Source: Areca catechu (lineage: Eukaryota; Streptophyta; Magnoliopsida; Arecales; Arecaceae). From it: a stretch of DNA of 64,000 nt. The notes below the pieces were generated by a model, which was not told the origin of the DNA, did no database searches, and was given only the letters and a program-made list of their open reading frames with translations. A program made the position numbers and the translations under genes. Positions 1-11,330 of the stretch are shown in pieces (position 1 is the stretch's first letter; every line of letters starts with the position of its first letter). The stretch lies in NCBI GenBank assembly GCA_021397845.1, contig JAHSVC010000031.1:5535996-5599995 (forward strand), in the 5' to 3' direction.

Positions 1-1302
1 GATGCCCAATCCTAACTTTGGTTGGCCAACCTGACCATCATTTAGAAAGAAGTGACTAAGACATCATAATATGAATAATAATTCTAGTGACTAGATGAGC
101 ACCGAGTTTTTGGACCTCCAATGATCATCTTAATTATTGGGCTCATTACCGCTCTCTTAATGGAAGGCTATGACTCAATTATCTTCATAATTTTATCATT
201 TAAGAGATCTAATAATTTTAAAGGGTTTAATTAGATCGAATAGGGAAAGAGAAGAAGACATGGACCAATCAGCAATCCTTCCATTGACTTCATCAAGTGG
301 CGAGGAATGAATTACATTAGTCCAAGGGCACCTAGATCAGTTAAACTAATCTTCTTCACTGGCATGAGTTTACTCTAATCAATGAGCTGTCTAATCAAAA
401 TCTAATTGACCAAATTGACCAAGTAAGATCGATAGAAGGGTTCTACCATTAACCTCTTTCCTTAGACACCAACATAGTTGGCCAAGTAAGAGATAGTCCC
501 AATTAATATCCATGATCAAATGCCAAACTTATCTTAGACATCAATTAGTTCATCAGTTTCGATTGGACTAGCTTAGAGACTTGGGTCTAACCACTGATGC
601 AGAATCAGGTACATTTGATAATATGAACTTGATCAACCTATCACTATAGAATTGATCTAAAGACTTTTTGACCTAAACCTAATCAACTTTTGGTTAGTTT
701 AAATCAACTCTTTAGTCCATATTAATCAAATTCTAACCCTAGATCTAACCCAAGAATTTAACCTAATTCAAGCTTATCCAAAAACTCAAGTTTTTGAATT
801 AACTTTTGATCTTTAATTCACAATTCTAGATCTAATCAACTCTTATTTTTAGTAATTAATTATGATTTATTTTGCTAAAATCAGATCTAAATATTTTTAT
901 ATATATCATATATAAATACAATAATTTTAGATCTATACTACTTGCTTTAGTATAATTGTTGAAATTAAATTTATAATTTATGTTCTAAACATAAAACCCG
1001 ATGTAAACAACTTAATTTCAAACTAATAACATCAAAATAATCAAGATTAAACTACTAAAAATCTGATCTAAATTATCAAAATAACTTTAATAAAAATATC
1101 CTTTCAGCTCACTTGTTCATGGGATATAATCACAAGCGACATCCCTACATGCCATAGGAGAATCCATTGAATGGGAAGAGACGGCCTTTAAAGCTTACTT
1201 TTCTCCTATGATCGGATGGCCAAAGTGATCAACCCAATTCGAAGCAGTTACTCGAATCAATTTTAGTTCTATATCTAATCAAATCATATTAAGAACCTGA
1301 TG

Positions 1303-1314
1303 CTCTGATACCAC
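1303..1314 (-). other. Primer-binding site (initiator tRNA-Met)
   Basis: The plus strand reads GCTCTGATACCA, the complement of TGGTATCAGAGC, which is the standard priming site of Ty1/copia elements. It touches the inner end of the putative LTR. Confidence 0.7.
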
Positions 1315-2381
1315 TGTCGAAAAACTAAGGCAGGGTTTCATGCATGAGATTTTTAGAAAACCAATGGATATAAATTAGATTAAAATACTATTAATCATCA
1401 AATCATGCATTAGAATAATTCTAAAAACCTATCCTATAGGATTGAGACAAGATATGAATAGAACATAGTGCTGAAAATAAAATCAGCATGCATCGATCTA
1501 CTCGATATATGCTATAGATATAATCTACAAACATAAATATATGATCGAATCCCATACCTCGCCATGGGTCGATGAACGCCACTACTAATGGATCATGGTA
1601 AATGGTCTGGACATCACCTCATAAGCACACCGAGTGTTCGGCCTCTATGAAAAATCTACACCAAGCCCTGAGAGATCACCTTTTCTAGAGTGCTAGTTTC
1701 GTGTGAAGGCTGTGGATGACTAATCTGAAATCCTTTATTGAATTTTTTTAAGCCATATAAGAAGATGATAAGATGAAGGATGAGGATGATCATGTCATGG
1801 AAGAAAAAGAAATCCAAAAATAACTTTCTTCTATTTTCTTTCTTTCTCTCTTTCTCTCTTCTCCCTAGCAACAAGAAGGAACACCCATGCACAAGATGTT
1901 TTCATTCCCAACTCCCTCCTATTTTTCACAGTCTTTCTCTAGATTTCTCATTATAAAAAAACCCAACTCTCTTGTCACACAACCTAGCAAAAATAGGATC
2001 AAATTGGCATGGAGAATGGATTTGGATAGGACTAGAGTAGGGAAAGAGTTTTACTTGAACTAGGAGTTTGATTCCTAATAAAACTCCTTCAATTTAAATT
2101 CAAATCAATTCAAAAAAATTCCTAATATTATCTAAACCTATCCAAATCCAAAAGAGATTTAAGAAGGGTGACAACAAGAATTTCTAGCATGGAATTCTTC
2201 ATGAAAAAAATCAGATATGGCATAACGATGAGACGCAAGAAAGGTTTAGACTTGGTCAAACTAGATTCAATTTTAATTATAGAATCGATATGGATATTGG
2301 CCAACCTGGCTTATGCTTGACTGCTTGCCATTCCTACTAATACATCAAAATAACCACTTATGATTAGTAGGGTTGGCAACA
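1315..2381 (-). repeat. Putative 5' LTR of the left-edge element
   Basis: The LTR starts with TG on the plus strand right after the primer site. I place the other end at a CA at 2380-2381 only because the minus strand there begins TGTTGCC; this end is a guess. Inside are a C/T-rich stretch (about 1825-1866) and a TATA-like A/T run near 1951-1963. No second copy is present for comparison. Confidence 0.35.
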
Positions 2382-3343
2382 TGTGATCCAATTTGTTAAC
2401 CTGGCCTATGTTCAACAAGTCATAAGCAAGTTTAGATTTGAACTAAATGTTTTCGGATTGTAAACTAGTAGATTTTTTTAACTTGCTTAGTATTCAGATC
2501 ATATTTGAATTTCAGATATCTGACTCGTTAAACTTACTTAAATAACTTGTTTAATCCATTTAATCAGTTTAAGACTTATTTAGTATATTTAAAATTTACT
2601 TAATCTATTTATGTCTAATTTAATCTTACTTGCTTAACTTGTCTATTAGTTTAAAATTTATTTAAATAATTAAAAATTTACTTAACTTGTTTAGCACCTT
2701 TTACTTCATTTAATTTATTTAATAAATAAATTATATGGATCATATTAAATTATCTATTTAATAAATATATTAGATTCATATATCAATTTTTATTTTTTAA
2801 TAAATAAATTAAATTTAAGTCAATAAATTTTTTATCCAACTCTGATTCGATTTGTATCGAATCCCTGACACCACCTCCAAGTAAACCAGTATCATCTCAA
2901 CTAATGCAATTAAGATTGCAAATGGATCGGCTTGACTCATGACTCGACCCGATTCAACCAGTTTAGACCCGATCTGATCCATTTTTAAAGACTCATAGAT
3001 ATGAGTCGGGTTCTAAAATTGGATTTATTCTTTTTTTTGGATCGAGTTTGGGTTTAGTGAATTAGGATCTGATCCAATCTGATCCAACCTGATCTGAACT
3101 TGATAATACTATTATGATATAAATTTATTTAGACTTCTAAATTATGATTTAAAATTTTTATAAATTATATTTTTAACATAAATATAGTTTTATAATTATT
3201 TTTATATTTTAATTTATTTATATTTGATTTGAACCCGGTTCAGATTCGAATTTTTTTAGATTGGAACTAGAATACATGTAGACTTGGTCCAATTCAAATA
3301 ATCTATTGGATTAAAAATTTTGATTATGAATCTAATCCAAATC
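2382..3343. other. AT-rich intergenic DNA with degenerate short motifs
   Basis: No gene seen. The first half is A/T-rich with recurring TTAACTTG/TTTAATC-type words, suggesting a degenerate short-period repeat. At 2938-3110 there are repeated GATCTGATCC / GACTCGACCCG words, a low-complexity pattern common in plant spacers. It is probably old, eroded repeat. Confidence 0.4.
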
Positions 3344-3348
3344 AACAT

Positions 3349-4832
3349 TGATGTGGTGGGATTGCTGACATGGGAGAGCTGACAGGCGCCACGTCAAAGG
3401 AAGCCGCCGCGTCGGATGCCACATCAATTCTCCTGCTCGGACTACTTCACCGAGCTAAGCTCTCTCGAGAGAACGAGCCGAGCTCCGTCCTCCGCCAGGT
3501 CAGTCCTGCGAGCTCGGGACGCCTAGGCTGGAGCCGCACTCTGCCCTCCAGAGCGAGACCCTCCACCAGGTCAGTCTTGCAAGCTCAGGACACCTAGGCT
3601 GGAGCCGCACTCTGCCCTCCAGAGCGAGACCCTCGGAGATCAAGCCCCGTGGTCAGAGTTGAGCTCAGCCCTCCTCCGCCATGTGGAGCCTCTTCGAGGC
3701 CGAGCCCTCTAGACCGAGCCCGCATTCTGTCCTCCAGAACAAGACCCTCGGAGATCGAGCCCCGTGATCAGAGTCGAGCTCAGCCCTCCTCCACCACGTG
3801 GAGCCTCTTTGAGGTCGAGCCCTTTGGACCAGGCCCGCACTCTGCCCTCCAAAGCGAGACCCTCAGAGATCGATCCCCGTGATCAGAGTCAAGCTCAGCC
3901 CTCCTCCACCACGTGGAGCCTCTTCGAGGTTGAGCCCTCTAAACTGGGCCCGCACTCTACCCTCCTCCATCGAGGTGACCCCGCAAGCTCGAGGTGTCTA
4001 GGTCAGAGCGAGCCCTACCATTCTAGCTCAGCCCTAGCTCAGACGCAAGCACCGCCATCCCAAGACACTGGCGAGCCGCCCGGGGACTGCACTGGGACAC
4101 CTGCTAGATCACACTGACCGCCTGCAGCCGCCGGTTACACCATAAAGAGGAGAGACCAACTAATCGAGGTGCCACACTCCTCACCAACCACCACAACTAC
4201 CCGGAAAGGAAGTCAACCAGGATATTCGAATCCTATGGGCGGCAGCCCACCAATCGAGGTACTGCCAGGTTTCCCGAAATGAGGCGACCAAGGGGAATGT
4301 CAGAACACATGATAGCTTCCCTTATCATGGATCAAGAAAGGCTCCTCGAGACACTGCCGCACGCACCTGACAGCCTGGTGGAGATCCCAAGATGAACGCC
4401 CAACGGTAACCTGGTCTACAAAACTCAGAGGTAACAACTACAAGAAAGGAGGGAGACATAAGCTAGAACACACCAACACAAGTGCAAGCTCAATCAAAAA
4501 GAGCACGGCACCACCAGCATACTCAAGCAAGGGCTGGTGGAAGAGCCACATAAAGACTCCCTCTAGCCAGGCCACTCTTCCCTCGACACACTTGCACCCT
4601 ACTCTCACACCACTCACTCCTCCTCGTGTGGAGTCCATCAAGAGTGGCTCGATGAGGAGGATCTATTCTCCTGGGTCGTCACTGACTTGATCATCGGAGT
4701 GCCCCTGCCAGAAACCCCGGCCTGGGTCACTAACCCCTGTTTTGCAGGTCCAGGACCACCGGACGGCGAGATAGCGAAGGAGGTGCACTCCGACGCCGAC
4801 AGTAGCTACAGGCCACGGCAATCTTGGCGACA
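3349..4832 (+). repeat. 5' LTR of Tat element 1, with internal ~115-bp tandem repeats
   Basis: This LTR matches 15925-17332 along its length. Between about 3480 and 3990 a unit of roughly 115-116 bp recurs (anchor words at 3625, 3741 and 3856), built around AGACCCTCGGAGATC and CCACGTGGAGCC. The end at 4832 is set by alignment with the CA that precedes the target duplication in the other LTR. Confidence 0.88.
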
Positions 4833-4855
4833 ATAGATTAGCACACCAGGATGGG
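4833..4855 (+). other. Probable primer-binding region of Tat element 1
   Basis: The bases just inside the 5' LTR contain ATTAGCACACCAGG. Tat element 2 has ATTGGTGCACCAGG at the same place on its own strand (55367-55381). Conservation at this spot supports a tRNA priming site; I could not assign the tRNA. Confidence 0.5.
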
Positions 4856-4921
4856 GAATGATAAGTAGTCTTTGATTCAGATCAAGTCCCCCACCTCCTC
4901 TACAAGCAGTCCGACGTAAGG

Positions 4922-7515
4922 ATGGTGACAACACGGGCAAGGGAGGCTTCCACCAGCCGTGCAGGGGACTCCCCGTCATGGGGGAACCCGCACCGCCAAG
5001 AGGTGGAGCCACCCGTTCCAGTTCAACCACCTCCATCGAAATCCCAACTGGCCATACTCGCCCAGCATATGCAAGTCCTCGCTACGACAGTGCACTAGCT
5101 TCAGCAACAACACTGGTCCCTGGCTACCCACCAACAGTCGGGGACACCCGCGGCCCATGCCGCAGCCCCCTGCGATAGCCTGTGTTCATTTCAAGGAAGG
5201 CCTTCACAGCTATGGGCCACTACTGATAACCGGGGCAGCCATCAAACTCTGGCAAAAAGGCAACGAGCTGGCTTTGCCGACAGGGAGAGCCACTCACCAA
5301 ACCTCGAGCGGGTAGTGCCCAGACCCCACCGAGGCAGAAAGAGCAAGACCCCCCATCACGAAGACCGTGCACCCATTTCACGTTCTCCGTCTCCCTTAGC
5401 AGAGGGGTCTACTGATGAAGCTGTTAGGTGCATGGCGGAGAAGCGCCTGGAGGAGCATGAACGCAAGCTGGCAGAGTTTTCCCACCAGTTTGCCAACATG
5501 CAGGGCTCAGCTAGCGAGCCAGCGGGCTACGATGCCCGTCCCACTTTCTCCCAAAAAATTCAAGCGGAGCCGATCATGCGCCAGTTCCAGATGCCACAGG
5601 TGGATCCCTACGACGAGACCACCGATCCCCTGGACCACCTAGAAAGCTACCGGACCCTCAGAGGGTCCAGGGGGCCACCGATGCTCTTCTTTGCATCGCC
5701 TTTCCTGCTACTCTCCAGAAGGCAGCTCAGGTGTGGTTCACCCATTTGGAGCCCGAGAGCATCAACTCTTTCACCTAGCTAGGGCAGAAGTTTATGGCCC
5801 ACTTCGATGCCTATTGGAAGTTGTCACGAGAGGCAGACAGCCTCTTCTCCAACCGGTAGCAGGACCGCGAGCCCCTGCGGGACTACGTGACCCGCTTCAA
5901 GGCCGTTGCGTTGGAGATTTACAACCTTGATGAGCCAGTTGCCATGCTGGCACTGAAGCGAGGGCTCAGGACATCCCGCCTAACCTACTCACTGGACAAG
6001 AAGTGATGCAGAACGGAAGCTCTGATACCAAAAATGATGCAGAACAAAAAACAAAGAAGCGTATGAGGAAGTAAAATTAAGATTAATTCTTTTTTTTTTA
6101 TATATATATATTTCAGAAATTGGCTTCGACTCAAAGTAAAGCTAAACTACGTTGAAGGAAACTAGGTAAGGATTGAAAGCACAGTTTAGAAGAAACTAAA
6201 GTATCAGAGTAGTTCAGAAGTAACGGATCGCTGGGGGTTGAGAAACTCCCAGACCTAGGGTTTCGCTCTGAACTTTCAACAGAACAGAAATAGAGAGGAG
6301 AGACGGTTTACTAACCAGACAGTGATCTTCTCAGGATTCTGGTGGAAGAACTCTCTCGAGCAGATTATGGGATCCTCGGAGTCGGCTATCTTCGCAATAG
6401 ATCCTCCAATACTGGTCTCATGGTTTGGTCGGCTTCTCCTGGACTCAAGATCTGGGAAATAAGAGGAACAAAAGATGGAATTCAGAAACTCAAGAAAAGA
6501 TTTTACCAGGTTGAAAAACTTGAAAGCTGAAGTTGCTGGAATCGAATTCTCCTGGCGGCCGATCTGACTTCCCCTTAGAATTGTTGTAGATCTGCAGTGT
6601 CTGGACTGGGGCTGAATGCTGGTGGTCGGCCTGGACTTGGAGATGGTGGCCGTGAGAAGGGAAATAGACTAGGGCTTGGTGGAAAATGTAACATCCCAGG
6701 TTGAAACCCTAGTCCACTACTGAGTCAACATGACTCAACAAAATAAAATGCAGGTAATGTAGACTCAAGCTAAATTGAGTTGATCTAGTCAACTCTTATT
6801 ACAAACCAAAAACCCTAATTCTTCGGGCAAGGTTAATCAGAGATCCAGATGGAGCTCTGAAGTCTTCTTCTGAGTCTGGTGCCCGCACCAAGAAGCCCCC
6901 CAAGACTTATTCCGAGCTCCTTCTCCGAGCCCAAAAGTATATCCATGCCGAGGAGGTGGATCGTACGAGGCTGGAGCTCGATGGAAGCCACTGAAGAAGT
7001 CGACCCCCACCGAGATGCTCAGAACCCGGAAGCCAGCACCCCAGGCTCCAAACTCCTGGAGGGACTAGCCATGATCAAAAGGGGCACCCGTTCTCAAGGA
7101 GAGTTATACCCCCCTCCTCGCCCCGAGGACAAGAATTCTCATTGAAATCAAAGGCGAGGACTACCTGACACACCCGCCTCCGATGAAGTCCTCCACCGGC
7201 CATAATAAAATGAAGTACTGTCGCTTTCACCGCGACCATGGCCACGACACCGAAGAATGCCACAACCTCAAGTGGGAAATCGAAGAACTCATCAAGAGAG
7301 GCTACCTCAAAAGATTCGTGGGGGTAGACCTTAGGTGGAATCCCAGGCACTCGTTGGTCTCCCACCGCTCCAGCTATCGACAACCACCCTACCGAGAAGC
7401 CGGTGAGCATGATCTCTTGGGGAGCTGCGCGCGAGCCCAAAAGAGACCGGGGGTAGGGGATCCTCAGAATGTACTCCCCTTTATGAGGGAAGGAGAAGAT
7501 GGGGGAAAAATGTAA
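4922..7515 (+). pseudogene. gag: gag of Tat element 1 (broken)
   Basis: Gag forms the particle that packages element RNA. I place the start at ATG 4922: the first codons read MVTTRAREAS, and Tat element 2 has MVTTQAREAS at its gag start. The frame stops at TAG 5096-5098. Capsid-like sequence resumes at 5315, shifts frame near 5655, and the Retrotrans_gag-like region runs to about 6003. A solo LTR (6004-6890) then splits the conserved LDKKPPKTY segment. Downstream a CCHC-like knuckle (CRFHRDHGHDTEEC, about 7218-7260) is intact. Several stops, two frameshifts and one insertion make this copy non-functional. Confidence 0.85.
6004..6890 (-). mobile_element. Solo LTR (near-solo) inserted in gag of Tat element 1
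   Basis: The insertion starts TGATGC and ends GCACCA, with a 5-bp duplication AGAAG at 5999-6003 and 6891-6895. The interrupted gag codons resume exactly after it. At 6019-6030 is a minus-strand initiator-tRNA primer site. To its left is a 15-bp copy of the LTR edge (TGATGCAGAAC, 6004-6014) that recurs at 6035. So the full LTR is 6035-6890, and the rest of the element has shrunk to a primer site plus an LTR stub. Confidence 0.85.
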
Positions 7516-7814
7516 ATAATGATGCTGTGGTCGTCAAGATGACGATCGCGAGGCACTCTATAAAATGCATCATGGTTGATAATGGAAGCTCCATAGATAT
7601 ACTTTTTTATGATGCCTTCTCTAGGATGAACCTTTCTCCTGATCAACTCAAACCTGTGCATGCACCCCTTGTCAGTTTCACGAGTGATTCCATAAGGGTA
7701 GAGGGAGAGATCACTCCCCGGGTCACTGCTGGGACCCCACCTCGGCAGAGCATCGTTATGATGACTTTCACGGTTGTTAGGCTTCCTTCCGCTTACAACA
7801 TGATCTTGGGCTGA
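7516..7814 (+). pseudogene. Retroviral-type aspartic protease of Tat element 1
   Basis: The protease cuts the element polyprotein. The active-site motif is VDNGSS with the catalytic Asp codon at 7578-7580. Asn replaces the usual Thr/Ser after the Asp, which is also common in Tat-type proteases. A second hallmark, MILG near the domain end, falls at about 7801-7812. The stretch from 7527 to 7814 is open, then a TGA breaks the frame (probably from a CGA codon). It follows the gag knuckle with no clear stop in related copies, consistent with a gag-pol fusion. Confidence 0.82.
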
Positions 7815-8095
7815 CCTGGGCTCAACTTGCTCGATGCCATTGTCTCCACTAAGAGGCTACTTGTACAGTTCCCCACTCCCTACGGTGTCGGAGAAATGAG
7901 GGGAGCATCCCAGCCGGTGCAGCATTGCTTCCAAACCCTCCTTGGGGCCAAGGTCCTCGAGGATGACCCCAGGGTAGACGATCTCGGCCAAAGGGTCCAA
8001 GACCCCAGGGGAGGCCCGGTCGAGCGTCTACTCTCTTATCCACTCGGAGATGATCCCGTGAAGACAGTGCAAATTGGAGCCCAACTACCTAAAGA

Positions 8096-8960
8096 GGAGA
8101 GGGCCCAACTACTGGAGTTTCTGCAAGCGAGCGTGGATGAGTTCGCCTGGACAGCGATGGACATGCCAGGTATTCCTCCTGACGTCATTACTCACAAACT
8201 GAGTGTTGACCGAAAGCACAGGCCAATTTGGCAGAAGAAGAGAAGCTTCACCCCAGAGAGGTAGGCAGCTATTAAGGAGGAAGTTGACAAACTCCTAGAT
8301 GCCAGTTTCATTCAAGAAGTCCAGTATCCAAGCTGGCTAGCGAATGTAGTCATGGTAAGGAAGAACAATGGAAAGTGGAGGATCTGTGTAGACTACACCG
8401 ACCTCAACAAAGCTTGCCCAAAGGATAGCTTCCCTCTACCGAAGATCGACTAGTTGGTGGATGCCACCTCTGGCCACAGGCTGCTCTCCTTCATGGATGC
8501 ATTCTCTGGATACAACTAGATCCGTATATACCTAGAAAACGAGGAGCACACTGCCTTCATCACTGACCAAGGGACGTACTACTATAGGATGATGCCCTTC
8601 GGTCTGAAGAATATAGGAGCTACATACCAGCATCTGGTCAATAAGGTCTTCAAGGACCAAATTGGCCAGAACATGCAAGTATATGTGGATGACATGCTCG
8701 TCATGAGCAAGCCGAGCTTGAGCCACATCGCTGACCTCGCCGAATCCTTCCACAACCTGTGGCAACATCAGATGAAGCTGAATCCGGTGAAGTGAGCTTT
8801 CGGGGTGGCGGCAGGGAAGTTCCACAACTTTATGGTCACCCAGAGAGGCATCGAAGCGAACCCATAAAAGGTTTAGGCAATCATCGACATGGAACACCCA
8901 ACCTCCAAGAAGCAGGTCCAGTGCTTGATGGGGCATGTCACCACCCTTAGCAGATTCATC
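8096..8960 (+). pseudogene. Reverse transcriptase of Tat element 1
   Basis: RT copies element RNA into DNA. Visible landmarks are QKKRSF near 8231, the WRICVDYTDLNKACPKD region (about 8377-8424), MDAFSGYN (about 8494-8517), MPFGLKN (about 8592-8612) and the catalytic box YVDD (8682-8693). All lie in one reading frame, broken by TAG codons at places where Gln is expected, for example after PKID and after SGYN. The catalytic Asp pair is intact but the protein would be truncated several times. Confidence 0.88.
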
Positions 8961-9500
8961 TCGAGGTTGGCCGATCGCTACCTTCCATTCTTCAAGGTGC
9001 TATGCAAGATGCACGACTTCACCTGGATGGAGGAGTGCAGAACATCCTTTGAGGAGCTGAAGAAATTCTTCGCCTCTCCCTCGTTGCTCTCCAGGCTGGA
9101 GGAGGGGGAGGAGCTCCTACTCTATCTGGCGGTTACACCAGGATCCATCAGCTCGGTGCTCATCCTTGCAAATGAGGACAAATCTTAGAAGCCGGTATAC
9201 TACACCAGCAAAATCCTCCGCAATGCAGAGATCAAGTATACTCGCTCCGAGAAACTCATTTTTGCACTAATAATGTCTGCTAAGTACCTTAGGTCCTATT
9301 TCCAAGCACACCCAATAGTGGTTGTGACAGACCAGCCACTGAGGACCATACTTAGCTGACCCGAAACTTTTGAGAGATTGGCCAAGTGGTCCCTGTTGCT
9401 TAGCGAGTTCGATATAGTGTATCGATCGAGGCGCTCACAGAAGGCCCAAGTCCTAGCTGACTTCATGGTCGAGTGCACCGGGTTCGTCGAGGAGCCAAAG
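8961..9500 (+). pseudogene. RT-linked RNase H of Tat element 1
   Basis: This is the RNase H that follows RT in all Ty3/gypsy elements. Recognisable pieces are FTWMEEC and FEELKKF (about 9017-9070), LLLYLAV (near 9116), KPVYYTSKILRN (about 9190-9225) and the YLRSYFQ/HPIVVVTDQPL stretch (about 9287-9342). Stops are at 9187-9189 and 9358-9360. The domain is followed by a short linker and then by a second, different RNase H. Confidence 0.78.
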
Positions 9501-9536
9501 TAGACAATAGCAGAGCTCGGACCAGGAGAGGAACCT

Positions 9537-9926
9537 TGGATCCTCCATATGGATGGACCATCCAATTTCGACGGGTGCAGAGCAGCCCTCATCCTCACCA
9601 ACGGTGAGGGGGTTGTGATGGAATGCGCCCTTTGCTTCAAATTCGCCACAACAAACAACCAGGCGGAGTATGAGGCACTCCTCGTGAGTCTAAGAGTCTC
9701 CTGTGAGCTGGGTGTGCAGAATCTAAAAGTCTTCATCGACTCCCAGCTGGTTGCCGGACAAGTCTCAGGAGAGTATGAAGCCAGGGATGCCTAGATGATG
9801 AAGTACCTAGAGTGGGTCCGCTCGAGCACGGCATGCTTCCGGCACTTCAGCATCTTCCACATCCCTCGTGGGGAGAATGCACGCGCGGATGCACTATTTA
9901 GGCTCATGACCCTGCCGGACTCATCA
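9537..9926 (+). pseudogene. Second (archaeal-type) RNase H of Tat element 1
   Basis: A separate RNase H fold, of the type found as an extra domain in Tat-lineage elements, follows the first. It opens with WILHMDG, catalytic Asp codon at 9552. NNQAEYEALL (about 9654-9683) supplies the Glu, FIDSQL (near 9733) the next Asp, and RADALF the last Asp at about 9888. A TAG at 9792-9794 interrupts it. Two RNase H modules in tandem separate Tat-type elements from most other gypsy lineages. Confidence 0.8.
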
Positions 9927-11241
9927 CTGGGATGCACCTACGTCGAGTATCTCGAAAGTCCCAGTTACGAAAGCTTAGAAGAGGTGCATCAAGTCACCCC
10001 CGAGTCGAGCTGGATGGACAAGTACATCAGGTACATCACCAATGGTTCCTTACCCGAGGACCGGGTAGAAGCAGCCCTCGTCAAGAAGAAAGCCTTCCGA
10101 TTCATTCTGATGGAGGGCCAGTTCTATCACTGATCCTTCTCCTATCCATTCCTGAGGTGCCTCAGGCCTGCCGAGGCAACCTTTGTGCTCCAAGAGATAC
10201 ACGAAAGCCTCTGCGGGAACCATGTGGGAGGGAGAACACTGGCTTATAAATTCCTTCGCTAGGGATACTTCTGGGAGACCATGAGGGAGGATGCCACCGA
10301 CTTCGTTAAAAGGTGTGACAAGTGCCAGTGCCATGCGAACATAAAGCACCAGCCGACAGCACCAATCTCCCAGCTCTCAGCCCCTTGGCCTTTTGTCCAG
10401 TGGGAAATGGACATCTTAGGGCCATTTCCTCCTGCACCAGGGCAACGAAGATTTTTGCTGGTGGTGATCGACTACTTCACCAAGTGGGCCAAAGAAAAGC
10501 CATTGGCCTGGATCGAGGAAGCCAACATCCGCCAGTTCTTTGGGAAGTCAATTATTTGCTGCTTCGGACTCTCCCGTTGTGTCATCACTGACAAGGGTGA
10601 TAGTTCGACAACCGGGAGTTTGAAGGGTTCTACACCAAGCACGGTGTCCAACATCCATAAACCTCGGTAGCTCACCCTCAAAAAAATGGGAAAGCCGAGG
10701 TGACCAACCGGACCATCCTCCAAGGGCTCAGGACCAGGATAGATCAAGCTAAGGGCAGGGGGAGGAAGAACTCCCAAGCGTTCTGTGGGCCTACCACATA
10801 ACGCCCAGATTGGCGACTGACGAGATGCCCTTCAACCTTGTTTTTGGTGCCGAGGCGGTCATCCCAGTCGAGCTCGACGTGCCCATGCTACGAGTTCAGC
10901 AATATGATGAGGCACGAAACTCGGCACACCTCCTGCTCAACCTGGATCTCCTCGAAGAAGCAAGGGATAAAACTCATCTATGAATGGCGGCATACCGGCA
11001 ATGAGTAGCCCGGTACTACAATGCCCGGGTCAGGCTAAAAGCTTTCAAACTCGAAGACTTGGTGCTATGCCGGGCAGAGGCATCTTAACCCCGGGAGTGC
11101 GGTAAGCTCTCACCGAACTAGGAAGGCCCCTACAAGGTGGCTGAGGCCCTCTCACAAGGGGCCTATTACCTCGTAGATCTCGACGGCGTCAGGTTCCCTC
11201 GAATGTGGAATGCCTACAACTTGCGGAGGTACTATCAATAA
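9927..11241 (+). pseudogene. Integrase of Tat element 1
   Basis: Integrase inserts the DNA copy into the genome. The N-terminal HHCC finger spans about 10190-10345 and ends CDKCQCH. The catalytic core begins near 10400 with WEMDILGPFPP (first Asp), then VITDKG (second Asp, about 10580-10597), then a frameshift, and the Glu in KAEVTNRTIL near 10690. The C-terminal part contains DEMPFNLVFGAEAV and ends LRRYYQ before TAA 11239-11241. Stops occur at several points (for example 10132, 10260, 10669). The pol reading frame ends here. Confidence 0.86.
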
Positions 11242-11330
11242 TGTAATGTTTCCTATCAATAATAATGATAATGGTTTTTTCCTTGCACAAGTATCTATCT
11301 ATCTTGCAGGAAAACATCATCAACGCCTTC

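Larger units (their letters stand above)
1..2381 (-). mobile_element. Partial non-coding LTR retroelement, minus strand, running off the left edge
   Basis: A primer-binding site complementary to initiator tRNA-Met lies on the minus strand at 1303-1314 and directly abuts a TG-starting repeat at 1315. In a minus-strand element this makes 1315 onward the 5' LTR and 1-1302 the internal region. I see no gag or pol motif in 1-1302, which is AT-rich and full of stops in all frames. It therefore looks like a non-autonomous (LARD-like) copia-type element, or one whose coding part lies beyond the window. The other LTR is outside the window, so no target duplication can be checked. Confidence 0.45.
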
